Assembly (NCBI GenBank): GCA_964036665.1
Contig: OZ038531.1
Location: forward strand, 2,976,001-3,040,000
Source of the DNA: Gordius sp. MW1
Lineage: Eukaryota; Nematomorpha; Gordioida; Gordea; Gordiidae
DNA length: 64,000 nucleotides
Direction of reading: 5' to 3'
In this document: in pieces, positions 1 to 12,407 of the stretch
Position numbering within the stretch: the stretch's first letter is position 1
Layout of the letters: every line of letters starts with the position of its first letter
Program-made: the position numbers and the translations under genes
The notes under the pieces: model-generated
Told to the model about the DNA's origin: nothing
Seen by the model: the letters and a program-made list of their open reading frames with translations, nothing else
The model's database searches: none

Positions 1-18
1 TATTACCCGCATCTTTAA

Positions 19-367
19 GGGCTCGTCTTACTCAATATAGGATTTTGCTGCGCAGCAAAAATCGTCGTACGGGTTATAATATAGCCGCGTCTTAACTTCG
101 AATTCACAGCAGATTTGCATTTTAAACGCATATGTTAGATGCAAAATTTTTCCTAAGCTTAAAATCTGTATGTTTTTAAATTTTTAGGTATTAGCAAAGT
201 TTAGATTTAATCTCAAGAGCTGAAATAAACAAAAAAAAGTTTTTAAACTATCAAAAAACAAAATATTAAGAAATAAAACCGAGTTTTACCCATGTAATTG
301 AATCGGATATTTAGACAAAGATAAATTCGCGCGATTTGAATCTGAATCCGATATTAAGACAAGCCCC
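19..367 (+). repeat. Family A element, copy 1
   Basis: Begins GGGCTCGTCTTACTCAATAT, has TTTGCTGCGCAGCAAAA inside and ends GAATCCGATATTAAGACAAG plus CCC. It lies upstream of the first LARP1-like exon in the window. Confidence 0.75.
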
Positions 368-456
368 AACTTTTACCAGCCATTTGAAGATTAATATGCT
401 AGTCGTCTTCTATATACGTATGTTTGTAATTGTATGTACAACTTACTACCTCAAAG

Positions 457-3400
457 GACACCCGGGATTGACGCGATTGCATTTGAACGGAGGACACCCG
501 TTACCGGCTTACATAAGCCCGACCGCCCATCACCAACACCCCATGGCAGCGGGGTCGGGGCCCGCTGGGGGGGCTACCTTTCAAATTCCTCTCATGGCCC
601 CCTACCCCTACGATAACGAGGCCTACTACAATTACAACACCGTCCTGGCGCACCCCTTCTTCACAACCCACCACCCCCACCACCCACCTCATCTGTATTA
701 CAGGTATGTCCGGTATTATTATGTTAGTATGAAATACGTTAGCGTTTGCCCCTCCCCCCCCCCCCCTCAACTTACTTTTGCCAATTTTTTGTTTGATCAT
801 CGATCGGTTCGTGTTGGCAAATTTGAGCTTAGCTAGAGGGTAGAGGGTTCGAAACGTGTCTAGAGGGCAGAAAGGTTTCGTGATCTTCTTATCTAGTCTT
901 TTAAAAACGGCTGGGTACCAAGGTGTTTTGGTCCGTTTTTCTTAGTTGCAAAAAAGGACCAAGTTTACGTTTAATCTACTGAAACCAAAGGTCGTTGACT
1001 GAGTGCTCATCTTATACTTCCTTTCCCGGAGGTGGGTGACCCTACAACATTAATTTATAACATTAGATTACGTTAAATATGTTATTTTGTCGAGAATATG
1101 TAATCCGTACATACTAAGAAGTGAAATATGAGAGAAGTGTTTCAAATATAGCACGAAATGCAATGTGGTGAGTGATTGTGACAGGCAAGAACTTTCCCAA
1201 TAAGTGCATTGATTAAATGTAGTATAAATATCATTTCAATTGTTGCTTTTGTTGTTGTCGCGTTTAGGTCTATAACCACTACCCCCGGGCTCCCGATTCA
1301 CCCCCAACACGGTGTGGGTATCGTGAATAATGTCGGGCCCGCCGGTCTCCTACCCTTAGCCCCCGTGCCCGGTCTCAACCAAAGTCAACAACGTTGGAAT
1401 AGCGATGCCGGCAATAATAACCCCAACAATACGAACGACGGTGAGAAAATAAAACATGGGCGTAATTAGGGGGCGGCAGAGATGGGTGGCTGCCCCCCTC
1501 TAATCCAAAACGATTGTTGAAATTTATTAAAATTATGGCTAAAAATTTAAAATTGACCATTATGCCCCTCCCTAAATCGTTATTCCCTCCCCCTCTGATT
1601 CCAATGCTGCTACGCCCATGGTATAAATTATTACGATTCATATTGAAAAGATTTAAGAGGATATTACAACTTTAGGAGCGAAGAGGGGATAGTTTTAATA
1701 ATATTATGTGCATTGGACGTTGCACGTACCCAGGCTTTTTCTTCATGTTCGGCACGGTGTTTTGGACGATTTTTTTTTTTGGGGGGGGGGGCTCTAAAAG
1801 AATCGCCGCACCTAGGTTTTGTTAAGTCGACGTAACAAATCTTTTGGTCCTTTTTTCTCGGTCGACCTCTAGGCTTGGTCCAAAGCTAAAAAACGGACCA
1901 CAGGATTTTTGTCGGTTTTCGTTTAATCGGCCGTTAGTCTTAGTTGTAACAAAGGTCGACTAAACAAGTTAGTCGACATAAAAGCTTTTGGTACTTTTTC
2001 GTTAAGTCGGCCCATAGTTATAGTTGAACCAAAAGGTCGACTAAACAAAACCCCCCGGGTCTTTATATAACTAACACTCACATCAACGTAATTTCTCGCA
2101 AATGTTTAGGAGGGTCGTCCGCCATTAAAGCATCACCTAGCCAACACACTCGTAGCAATAGCGTTGCCGCGCTGGGGTACATTCCCACGTCCGCGGGCCC
2201 TTCAGTTCCCACCAACCAAAATACAACCGTAGCCGCCGCCCCCGTGAGTGCTAACAAAAATTCCACGACAGTTGACGAGAGTATCGCTGCCGCGCGCGCC
2301 ACCACTTCTGCCCTCTCGCCAACTACCCTAGCTCCCCCCAAATTACAGCAACAAGCCCTCACTAACGTGGTATGTCTGGCAGTAGTTTACGAAATATTTT
2401 AACTAACTTTTTTCCACTTGTTTTTCGCTTTTAAATCTGGTGGATTTATGTTTATACAATTGACTTCTCTTTGTACGAATAAACTTTAAAACTAACTAAA
2501 GGACCGAAAATTGCTTTAGTCTAATTTCACATTTTAGTTAAGTAAGGCTCCACCCTGCTGACAATAGTGTTATTCGATACCCAGTTTTTTTTATTAGAGA
2601 ATGGTTTATGGAACTGGACTTGATTATCATTGAGTTGCTTTATCACGTAGAATTTGATATTTCAAATTGGTTGTGGCTTTACGCGATATTATAAAGTTAA
2701 TAACCAACCGCCTCGGTATATTAATTTATAAAATGGCTTAAATCCAAAATGGGAAAAAGTTCAAAATAGCTATAAATCCAAACTCTTCGCCACACGCTTG
2801 AATTCCTTTAAAAAGGATGGCCTTTTACATTTTAAACTTTCTCTCCTCTCTCCAACATCTTCTACATTTAAACATTCTCGTTCTTCTTTAGCGCTCCAAG
2901 TCTGAAACCAGCGCCGCGACAGCAGGCCTCAGCAAAGACCTAGCACCCCCTCCTCAAGCCATTATACCAGCAGCTCTACCTTCACTCATGAGCGCTCTGC
3001 CACCACGCCAATCCCAGCCCCTGGTTCCCTTATTGGCCCCGACCGTCGGCCCGTCTACCGCTCATTATTTCGTGCAAAATTCTCTCCCTTCCCCCCTGCC
3101 CGGCCCCTTACTAGGACCATCTCTCGCGTCCGTTGGTCAGGCGCCCGGTCCAGCCATTTTGGTGGGGGGCGGAGGACCTGAGCCTAGCCCGATCATAGTA
3201 TTAACTGGCGGCGGCGGTGGTGGTATTAGCCCGCAATTCAACGTACCGCTCGTTGATCAGCTGAGGAAACAGATGTGAGTGTTGGTTTTACCCTAGCGCG
3301 TTGCTATTTTGTGGTAAAAATTAAGAGTCTTAGGTTGTTATTGTCAATCTAGGATTTAAGTTACAAAAGAAAGCGGATTTATTTGCCAATCGAGGCTTTT

Positions 3401-6400
3401 TTTAGATATTATTAAAGTACCAAAATATTAAATCTCGATCGCTGTTGATGATTTTATTTTTTCTGCCTCTCAAAACGGTGAAATCATTGAAAAGCTAAAT
3501 GTTTCAATCGGCAAGAAATAGGGTTAAAAAGTTAAAAACAACGTTCATTATTATTCTTTTTTCTTTGAATATTTGCCTAGATATGCCTTAAGGAATCGTT
3601 TACAAATCAATATTTTTTATTTTGCGGTAGATATATTTATTATGAGAAAACTCATGACGCTTAGTTTAACGTTTAATGCTTGTTTGTGTGTTATTTAATA
3701 AATTTATTTATTTAAATTTATTCGTTTAGAGAGTACTACTTTAGCGAGGAAAATTTGCACAAGGACCTCTTTCTGCGCCGAAACATGGATGCCCAAGGCT
3801 TTATCCCGCTCTCCCTCATCGCCACATTTCACAGGGTTAAGATGCTCACCCCCGACATTTACCTTATACGTCAGGTATGTTTATTTAATATTTAATTATT
3901 TCCCACATCGTAATCGCCCCCCCCCCCCTCAACTTTTGCATGCTATGCAATCATAGACTAATAAAACCATAGACTGCCGAACAGCTGATTTTTACTCTTA
4001 AAATCATTCAGACACCATAATAGCTGCCATCTTGCAGGAAATACTCAACAACAGGTATATTTATACTTCTCCACGATATAATATCTAAGGAAATAAATGA
4101 GAATATTAGCTTAAATTATAAATTAAAAAAATAAAAACAGAACAATAAATTATGTTGAGTTCTATTTTTGTTGCTGAATAATTATCAGCTGTTCGGCAGT
4201 CTATGGTTTTATCAGTCTATGTATGCAATTTATGGGCTCCTTTTGGTTGTCCGTCCTGTCCAACTTGTATGACAATAATCAATGCCGTTGTGCGATAAGC
4301 TAAAGATATTCTTTAGTTTTATCGGCGTGCTGCTCGCTGGATCTTCGATACCTTAATACTATAAAGGGCGCGCGGTAGTTTGGGTTTGAATTGATGCTTT
4401 TGGCGCGACCGAGACATATTTCATCATCAAAGATTTTATTAGAGTTTATAGCTTGCACCCTTTGGTTCCTTCTTACGGGTTTTGCTTGTTACTTACGGGT
4501 TTTGCTTGTTAAATCTATCATAAGAACGTCTTTTTCGACCGACTCTTTAGAATTTTGTGAAAATGTAATAGATACTATTAATATTGTGTGACACTCTTAA
4601 AGTTTTGCTCATTTGAACAACCACTACTTTTATAGTCGTGGGGGCTAAAAGATCAAATCTAAGGTTTGAATACTCTTTAAATTTATCCATTTTTACACAG
4701 GCCATAAAACTGAGTACCGAAGTTGACTTCGTGAATGACAGGGTGCGAACAAAGCATAATCCCACAATTTGGCCCATCACCCTGGCGCCACCACCCCCAC
4801 CCCCACAGCAGCCCCACCACTCCAACCCCGCCCACGCTACGGGACCCCCCTACGCTCAAACTCCTCCTCCCTCACAACAAGCACGATCGGGTACACTCAC
4901 TTTTATTAACCATAATTCAAATGATTACCATAATTACGATACTAATTTTATAATGACAAAAAGATCAACTGAAAAACGGTTAACCTACTTTCACAAAGTT
5001 TTTGTGGTAAGAACAATAGACTAATAGACTGCTCATTACCCTTTAAAAAAAGTTCCAAATTTTGGCATCTATTTTGAAAAGTGAAACATGAATTTTGGCC
5101 AATTCATATGGTTTGGTGAATTTTTAAAATCGCTACCATGATTAAAATGGATTGTTTCATGTTATATAAGATCAATGATTATTGTCCAATACAATCCATC
5201 GATATACAAACTCTACTTCACTTATCAAAATGGCGGTCCTTTTTGCAACATTTTTGATGCGTGAATATAGAGATGAGCAGTCTATTAGTCTATGGTAAGA
5301 ACGCGAATATTTTTTTCGTTTTTTTCCTATACGTCAAGTTTTTGAACGATTTGTTTTTTCGACACACACACACACACCTGTAAAAAGGGGCGAAAACGCT
5401 CATTTTCGCAACTTTAAACTCAATTATTTTAAAAACTTGACGTATAGGAAAAAAACTAAAAACATGGTCGTGTTCACCACAAAAAACTCTAAGTTTCCCG
5501 GGGTTGATTTCACAAGACCATTCATTATCTATTGTCTAGGGTAATTACAACTTTTTTTTCCAAATATCTTATAGAATCCTCAATTATCCACCAGCAAAGC
5601 CGTAGAAATGAAACCGTTTCTCAATTCCCATTTCCTTCCACCTCCACCTCCCAAAATCCATCAATTGACTCACTCCCCCACACGCCACCACTCTCCGACG
5701 ATGACGTAATTTTCCTTAAAAACCGGTTACACGCGTTCTAGTGTCGTAAAAACGGTTGGGTTGTGTGTGGTAGGCCTTTATTTTTTGGTCTGTTCTTCTT
5801 AGCCGACCACTAGGCTTAGTCGAAATTTGAAGCTTAGACCAAGGAGTACGGTTAGGCTTAGTTAAACTAATGGTCGACCAAACAAAACCCAGCCGTTTTT
5901 ACAACACTAATACATACATACATACATACTTTATTCTGACGCACCACTACAGGTCAAATTACTCGGCGCGTTTTTACATCGCGATCGGTCGACTCAAAAC
6001 CCTCGTCAACTGGTGAATTCGCTTTCGCCTCGTTACTTTTGTCGTTACTTAACCCGTAAAAGCTACAGCCTACCCGACCTCTCAAGCCCTCAACGACCCG
6101 GCCCGTTCCAGCCCAACGGGTAGGCAAATTTTTCCCTTGGGGGCCAAGTTTTCGGCCGACCCCCTCAGATTTTTATGAAATTCTGAACTTTTTAGCTCTT
6201 TTGGACCATTACTTTTTGAGTTGTAGGGGCTGAAAGGCCAAAGATCGGTCTTTTACGACATCGGATTATGAGGCTTAATTCTATAATTTTTTTGAATTAT
6301 TCACCCCCTAATCATAAAATAATGAAAAAGATTTTTTGTCAATTGGTCATCTGATAATGCCCTCCTAAATGACAAAATATCATTTCTATCGTTGCCTAGT

Positions 6401-9400
6401 TCCACACTTTTTAGAATTTAAAACAAATGCTTTTTACCGCCATTATAAGAATTTAAATGAAAGCGGGAGCGGGGCGACCATCAGAAAATGGTCAAAATAA
6501 GGCAAAATTGATATTCTTTTTTATACTTTTAACGCCAAAATGACCATTTTCACGCATCGTTTTTATGATCGATTTGACATCAAGCTCTGACTTTCGTACC
6601 ATATTTTAGATCGCCCGCCTACCGCAGCAGCACGTTGGCTAATTGCTTCGTCGTAACGCCGACCGAACAGTTGACGAGAGGTAACATTTTTTCTCGAGCG
6701 TTTCAATCATCTTTATTATCATGAATTCATCATTGCAGCGCTGAGGCCCGACCCTGCTAACCCTTACTTCCATCTATGGAAAGAATGCAAGAGAACTTCG
6801 CTACTTAAAGCTGCCGAGCGACTTACCCAAATCTTGACCTCTACTTTCGTTCATATCAGCAGAACACAAGTATACACACACACACACACACACAGACTAG
6901 TGGTGTAAAAACAGCTGTGTTTTGTTTGGTCGACTAAACATAAACAGACCGAAGGTTGAACAGTTGATTTTTGCTTATGCCACTTAATCCGCCATTGAAA
7001 TTTTTCCTAATATACCCACTTGTGGTGTGAAACGGTGATTATTAGATTATTTTTGACATTTATGTGCAACGTGACGTATAGTGTTTCGTTCGCTAAAATA
7101 TGCCTCAAACATTCTTACCTAATAATTTGGAACTTCTGGGTTTTGTTTGGTCGACATTTGGTTCAACTAAGGCTAAACGGCAACTCTGGTTTGTTTTTCG
7201 AATTTCGACTAAGCTTAGAGGTCGACATAGAAAAACAGACCAAAAAACCTTTTGTTTGTCTATGTTTAGTTGACCAAACAAAACACAGCCGATTTCGCAA
7301 CAGCTGTTCGTCAGACCGTTACGAATGATTATACCAATATTTTTAATTTCGTAACATTAACTTTACACATCTTGCACACACACTCTCTATTAGCATCCCG
7401 CCGATCGTCACTCGTCCTGCACACGTAGTTCAACCCGAGGTATACATTAATTTTTTAAAATCCCGTTCGCTTTAGAGCCCTCTCTTTTAAGCCTTTCATT
7501 TGCACGCGTTATTTTACATTTTTAATTGCTATGCAATTTATGGGTTGTTTCAGACGAACGATATGCTGCTTGTAGAACGAGGTCTAATTCCTATCCTCCC
7601 AGCCCCCAAACTCTGCACCACGACGACCCCTCTTCTTTTCTACCAAAATTCAGTGTCTGCACGGAGGTAATCACCCCACCCCCTCCCCCACTTTATATAC
7701 TCAAAATTGAATTACGGCTGATAAAAGTGGCGATTCCGCCCATCAATTTTTATATGGTTGCCTCGATCAAATGTCGGATTTAATTGAATAATGCTTGACT
7801 CGCTCGTAGCTTGGATTTGTATGTGTTTTAAAACGGCTGGGTTTTGTTTGATCGACCATTGGTTCAACTAAGACTAATTAGCTGTTGACTCTGGTGTGGT
7901 CGACCAAGAAATTTTTGGTCTTTTAATCTTTAGTCGACTAAAGGCCGATCAAACAAAACCCAGCCGTTTTTACAAGTTTGGATATGATGGAATTAGATTG
8001 TATGTTATTATCGTGTTACCATCACATCCGCCTCTATAACAGGAGATCTATTTGTTTTCTAATTACCGAACTCTTTTTAGCCCAGTACTTTAGTTTGGTG
8101 CTACGAACGTCCATCTCTTCCTGACCTAGCTCATGGTTCAAGCTCCAATCTAAGGTATAATTTTCTTTTTGATCATCGTTAAAGTATAAATAAATAATCG
8201 TTGAATGCTTTAATACTGTAATTGTGCTGTTTCGCGAAACAGGAAAACAAATCCTGCCATAACTACTGGACAATTTAGTCAACGACAGCGGGCCGGGCTT
8301 AAGACGGGCTCGGACGACCTGCTCGCATTGCTCAAGCACGAAGGTTGGATTACTATCGTGCCCTACAATACTCTCCTGCAAAATCTTCAAAACAACGATG
8401 CCCCCGGTATGCAACTAAATCCGGCAAAATATCACAATGGAAATCGTTAAACTCAATACGATTTCCATACACACAAATCAATGCCCATCCGTTTAGTTTT
8501 AGCGCCTTTTTATATGTTTTTTTGGTCCTGAATGTAAATTTTTTATGCCATTTTAATAAAAGTAAATTTTTATAAAAAAAATTTACTTTTTTATTTTTCT
8601 CCCTTTTTTAAACCACCCTAAATATGTAAACCAAGAAGTTTACATCACTACTTTTTTATACCCTGTATATTTTTGTTTATATTAAGCGTATTTAAATAAT
8701 TTTCAAATGAGAAGCTAATGATTGTTTATTATTTTGTCAAATATCGGTAATTCCTAATTAAAAAATATATCATGTTAACGTTATATATATGTAGGGCGCG
8801 AGGCTTCGCTAAAATCGTTATACGCATTTTGGTCTCGTCTCTTGATCGCGGAACGAAACGCGATCGATCAAAGCCTCCTGGATCTATTCAGAGAAACCGT
8901 CTTTAAACACTCCGACCCCTGCCCTACTTTCAGGTATATCTCTCTTCCTCCCCCTCCCCCTTATAAGGATATACAAACTTTGCATTGCATCAGTTTCGTC
9001 GCGTAGTATTTTCACTCGAAGCATAATCTCAATTTTTTCTTTTATCCCCCCAAATTATTAAAAGTGAACTTATTTGGGCAAACTTTGGCGAAGCTAATAG
9101 ACTAAATAAGTTAAAGGCTTGTTTAAATATATGAAATAATACGAAAAAACAAGAATATTACATCAGTAATAAATGCTTAACCTTTTTTTTTACTGTAATT
9201 CCATTATGTCTCGCTTATTTTTGTCCACTTACTCGTGCATGATGTATAGGTTTGGAATCGACAGGCTCCTGGAAACTTGCTTTAAATGCATCGAAATGTC
9301 CGAGTCTCAACGCGGTATCCTCCTTCCCAAAATCACCAACGACCTGTCTCGAGCAATCCAAAATGGTATGCATATCCGTCTGGTAGTGTTTTAAAAACGG

Positions 9401-9857
9401 CTGGGTTTCGTCTGGTCGACGTTTGTTTTTAGTCCCCCACCACTAGGCTTGGTCGAAATGTGAAAAACGGCCCACAGCCAACCGTTTGTCCTATTTCAAC
9501 CAAAAGTTTGACCAAAAATCCTTTGCTCTGTTTATGCGATAAGAAAATCAATGTTTAGCTGACTATTATAACCAAAGGTCGACCGATCAAAACCCAACCG
9601 TTTTTACAGCATTAGTATGCGTAGCCACTAGTCTTTTCATTGCACATTACAGTGTGTCGTCTGTCAATCATCTACCGCTAATTTTGCAAATTCCACACTG
9701 AATTCACTTTAATTTTTTTTACGCTTAATAAATAGGAGGTATATCCGCGGAAGACGCCAAAACCTGGGTCGAAAAATACTTGCTTCCTCCCCTAAATTTG
9801 AGCACCAGACTAAGGTTGGGCAAAGAAATGCCATTTCTCCGCCAAGGTCTCCTTTAA
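457..9857 (+). CDS. LARP1: La-related protein 1 (LARP1-like), 5'-truncated by window, 16 exons
   Basis: LARP1 proteins bind mRNA, including 5'TOP messages, in the cytoplasm. Proposed exons: 457-703, 1268-1440, 2110-2369, 2892-3274, 3730-3874, 4701-4890, 5575-5705, 5953-6119, 6610-6680, 6739-6869, 7394-7439, 7554-7666, 8289-8406, 8795-8933, 9250-9365, 9736-9857. All have AG/GT borders, and the split-codon phases join into one open frame of about 850 codons. The first four exons are rich in Pro, Ala, Ser, Asn and Gly. Exon 3730-3874 carries the La motif ([35 protein letters not shown]), followed at 4701 by the LARP1-type ending NPTIWPI. The exons from 8289 on resemble the DM15 region ([33 protein letters not shown]) but are divergent. 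The 457 start is an acceptor guess; no initiator ATG is visible. The La motif is certain, the middle exons 6610-7666 less so. Exon 5575-5705 could instead read on to a stop at 5741. Confidence 0.88.
897..1000. repeat. Family B element, degraded
   Basis: TTAAAAACGGCTGGGTACC at the left and CCAAAGGTCGTTGACT at the right, in a LARP1-like intron. Confidence 0.45.
1455..1621. repeat. Family C element
   Basis: CATGGGCGTAATTAGGGGGC to CTGCTACGCCCATGG. It begins 14 bases after the donor of the LARP1-like exon 1268-1440. Confidence 0.8.
1800..2062. repeat. Family B-like sequence, degraded or doubled
   Basis: Several GGTCGACTAAACAA and GGTCCAAAGCTAAAAAACGG pieces, ending AAACAAAACCCCCCGGGTC, just before the exon at 2110. 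Confidence 0.45.
3952..4221. repeat. Family D element with 8-bp target duplication
   Basis: CATAGACTAATAAAACCATA and GACTGCCGAACAGCTGAT at the left; ATCAGCTGTTCGGCAGTC and a TATGGTTTTATCAGTCTATG end at the right. TATGCAAT flanks both sides (3944-3951, 4222-4229). It lies in the LARP1-like intron after the La-motif exon. Confidence 0.88.
4472..4511. repeat. 20-bp tandem duplication
   Basis: CTTACGGGTTTTGCTTGTTA occurs twice in direct succession in a LARP1-like intron. Confidence 0.85.
5015..5294. repeat. Family D-related element with 8-bp target duplication
   Basis: AATAGACTAATAGACTGCTC to GAGCAGTCTATTAGTCTATG; GTAAGAAC flanks both sides (5007-5014, 5295-5302). LARP1-like intron. Confidence 0.85.
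5318..5540 (-). repeat. Family E element
   Basis: Two inverted CCTATACGTCAAGTTTTT arms (about 5327 and 5435) plus the GTTCACCACAAAAAACTC and GGTTGATTTCACAAGACC blocks shared with the other copies. It ends shortly before the LARP1-like exon 5575. Confidence 0.65.
5362..5377. repeat. AC microsatellite
   Basis: Eight AC units between the two arms of the family E element. Confidence 0.85.
5741..5909. repeat. Family B fold-back element
   Basis: GTGTCGTAAAAACGGTTGGG to CCCAGCCGTTTTTACAACAC, in a LARP1-like intron. Confidence 0.8.
6874..6894. repeat. AC microsatellite next to a splice donor
   Basis: AC repeat a few bases after the GTATAC donor of the LARP1-like exon 6739-6869. Confidence 0.8.
6899..7303. 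repeat. Family B element, interrupted
   Basis: GTGTAAAAACAGCTGTGTTT at the left and ACCAAACAAAACACAGCCGA at the right. A second TTTTGTTTGGTCGACATTTG at about 7141 suggests two copies or an insertion. Confidence 0.65.
7824..7975. repeat. Family B fold-back element
   Basis: AAAACGGCTGGGTTTTGTTT pairs with AAACAAAACCCAGCCGTTTT; the interior has GGTCGACC and CTAAGACTAA blocks. Confidence 0.8.
9385..9612. repeat. Family B element
   Basis: TAAAAACGGCTGGGTTTCGT to AAAACCCAACCGTTTTTACA, in the last LARP1-like intron. Confidence 0.75.
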
Positions 9858-10974
9858 AACGTCCATCGCTCTCGCAGCCGCACAATCAAAAATGAAAAGG
9901 AAAAGTGCACATCTATCTAATCTATAATTTATCTATAAGAGGTGGGTGTGATTTCAACACACCCAATTACTTATACGCGAACTAGATAAAATGAAGAAAC
10001 GATATTATGAGTTGTTGTTATGTTTTAGAGCCCCCTCCTTATTCCCAATTGCACCCATCACCAATTTAATCGTGTTTTTTTTACCTCTATTGACTATCCC
10101 CCCCCTCTCTTAATGATTTGGATTTTGTTTGGCTAAGGGCCTAGATCATATTCATCACAGTGTACTTGTTTTATTTTTCATTTCGCTTTAACGATAATGG
10201 GTTTACTTACAAACACAAACATGATACGCTTCTTTGTCGCGCCATTTATAGATTGATCTATTTTACAATTACCAACGAATAGACGATATATTCCCTTATT
10301 TTGATCGCCTCAAGCAAGCACCGCACATTTTGCTTTACCCGTAACGCGGTATTTTTATGACGCGAAAATAATGTACGTTGTTGTTTATTCTTCTTTTCTT
10401 TCATTTTTAATTTTGTACAAACAAAACCCATACACAAAAGTGATTTATTATTATTACTATTCTTCTATAATACGATTTGTTGATGTTATAATGTTTTGCA
10501 TCCTCGACGCACCCATTATAAAACCCCTCTTTTCCCTCCTTACATGCATAAAACGATTAGAATACACTTGCATCATTTAGCCCCCATTTAATCATTACTT
10601 TATAGAGGTGGCTATCGCGCCTCGCTTTTATTATCAAATTTTGATTACTATTTTTTTTCCAATTTTGTTATCCCTAAAAATGACCAAAAAAATGAATTGC
10701 AAAATTTTATCATAAAATACCACTACTACCACAGCCTCAAAATCACATATGTTTAGACTTTTCCTGTCTTTTAATCCCGTTTTGGGGGAATATTAATCAA
10801 TGGAAACTATAAATTATACATAAGTAGGGGATAAAAGACTCTGTGATTTGTCACTTTTATGTCTCAATTTATTATCTTTATCTCCCTCTCCCACAACCAC
10901 CACCCTTTGTCAACCCTTCGATTGATTGATCTATTATAAACGCTGGCACAGCCCCGATATATAATGTGTTTTGA

Positions 10975-10980
10975 AATAAA
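10975..10980 (+). promoter_or_regulatory. Candidate poly(A) signal for the LARP1-like gene
   Basis: AATAAA lies about 1.1 kb after the LARP1-like stop codon, in a region with no other coding signal. It is the most convincing signal seen before the convergent ILK 3' end. No transcript evidence is available. Confidence 0.35.
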
Positions 10981-12149
10981 TATCAATTTCACCCTGCACT
11001 ACCATACATGTATATTTGTGTGGAAATGCTAACTTAGGATTTTTAGGGCGAATTGTTAGTTTTTAATTTTGATTATAATATGCTTAGTGAGCTCATAAAC
11101 CTTTCTTGGACGACGACGTGGTGGCCTAATTTTGAGTTATATTAGATGTTTGTAATTAAGAAACACTTGGACCTTTAAAAGTTATCTTGTAAGAGTTGTT
11201 AATAACTAGTTTGTTATTCTCCGAATTTTGAACAGAATTAGTGATTCCCTAAACTAGTTTATCATAAAATATTCTTGACTACCAATTCATAACGTGAAGA
11301 AATAACATATTAAAAGGTTTATTCATCTTTGTAAAAAAGAGCTGATCCTTCAATATTAAACTATTAGTATTATTTTAAATGCTTTATAATGATAATATCT
11401 AATAAATGAGCATATTAGTTAATCTCTAAAATAGTTCATCATTACTATTAATATAAAGTCTTAATTCTTTTAATATTAAGTCAATTCTTAAAATAATATA
11501 ATTAAAGATTTATATCTTTATAAAAAAGAGCTATTATTTTAATATTAAATTATTATTTGGGAATATCAGTTATTAGTGTTATAAGATAGTTTTCAAAATT
11601 TATTTATTACCTTTTTTGGAAAGCAGATATATAATTTTGTTAAACATTCGACAAATAATAAATTAGGCTTGTTTTAGAACGAACTGAAGGAAACCCTAGC
11701 CCTCTAATCATACAGACTCATCATTTTTTTAATTAAAAATAATACATAGTTAACAAATTAAAAATCCATATGGCTTCAAAAAAATATTTTTCTTACATCA
11801 TAGTCTTAAAACTATTATTTTTTATATGGATAGTTATTATATTTTTATAGATTAAAATGATTATCAATAATTAAAAATATTTTAAAAGTCGGCCTGAGAA
11901 TGAATTTATGTTCAGGAAAGAATCTCATACTTTTTTTGAAATATAAAACTCATGCACAAAAATAACTTTATAGGATTTGGCAGATGCTAATAATATTCAT
12001 TTTTAATCCATTCACAATACGTTTTCTTATAAAAATTACAAAATTTTCATGTAGTAAAGTTAATAGAGCATTAATCGTCATTATAAACGAAGTTGTATAA
12101 TCTATGTACATATATAAAAATATTTAAGGTTATGAAGCTAAATTAGTAT

Positions 12150-12269
12150 TAGTGTTGTAAAAACGGCTAGGTTTGTTTGGAGACTAACAAGTGTTTTGGG
12201 GTCTTATTTTTGAATTTCGACTAAAACCGAAGGTCGACCAAACAAAACCCCGCCGTTTTTACAACAGTA
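12150..12269. repeat. Family B element, 120 bp, with 8-bp target duplication
   Basis: Ends TAGTGTTGTAAAAACGGC and GCCGTTTTTACAACAGTA; ATTAGTAT flanks both sides (12142-12149, 12270-12277). Confidence 0.88.
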
Positions 12270-12407
12270 ATTAGTATAAAATAGGCGATGGCTATTTCAA
12301 AATTTTTTGTAAAAATTTAAAAGTCAATTGCAATTAGTAGTTTGCTAGTGTGGTGTTAAACTTAAATCGATATTGCAGATGAACGGTCATGATATGATAA
12401 TAATAAT

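Larger units (their letters stand above)
9858..12407. other. Gap between convergent 3' ends of LARP1-like and ILK
   Basis: No exon is seen here. The left part is probably the LARP1-like 3' UTR. The rest is AT-rich sequence with one family B element at 12150-12269. Confidence 0.6.

Noticed and set aside
336-836. 166-codon frame taken as one long exon
   Set aside because: Its left part reads through a family A element and its right part through a GTATGT donor at 704; only about 457-703 fits the LARP1-like gene.
4638-5024. 128-codon frame as a single exon or small gene
   Set aside because: It contains the LARP1-like exon 4701-4890 between good splice sites; the rest is intron and the edge of a MITE.
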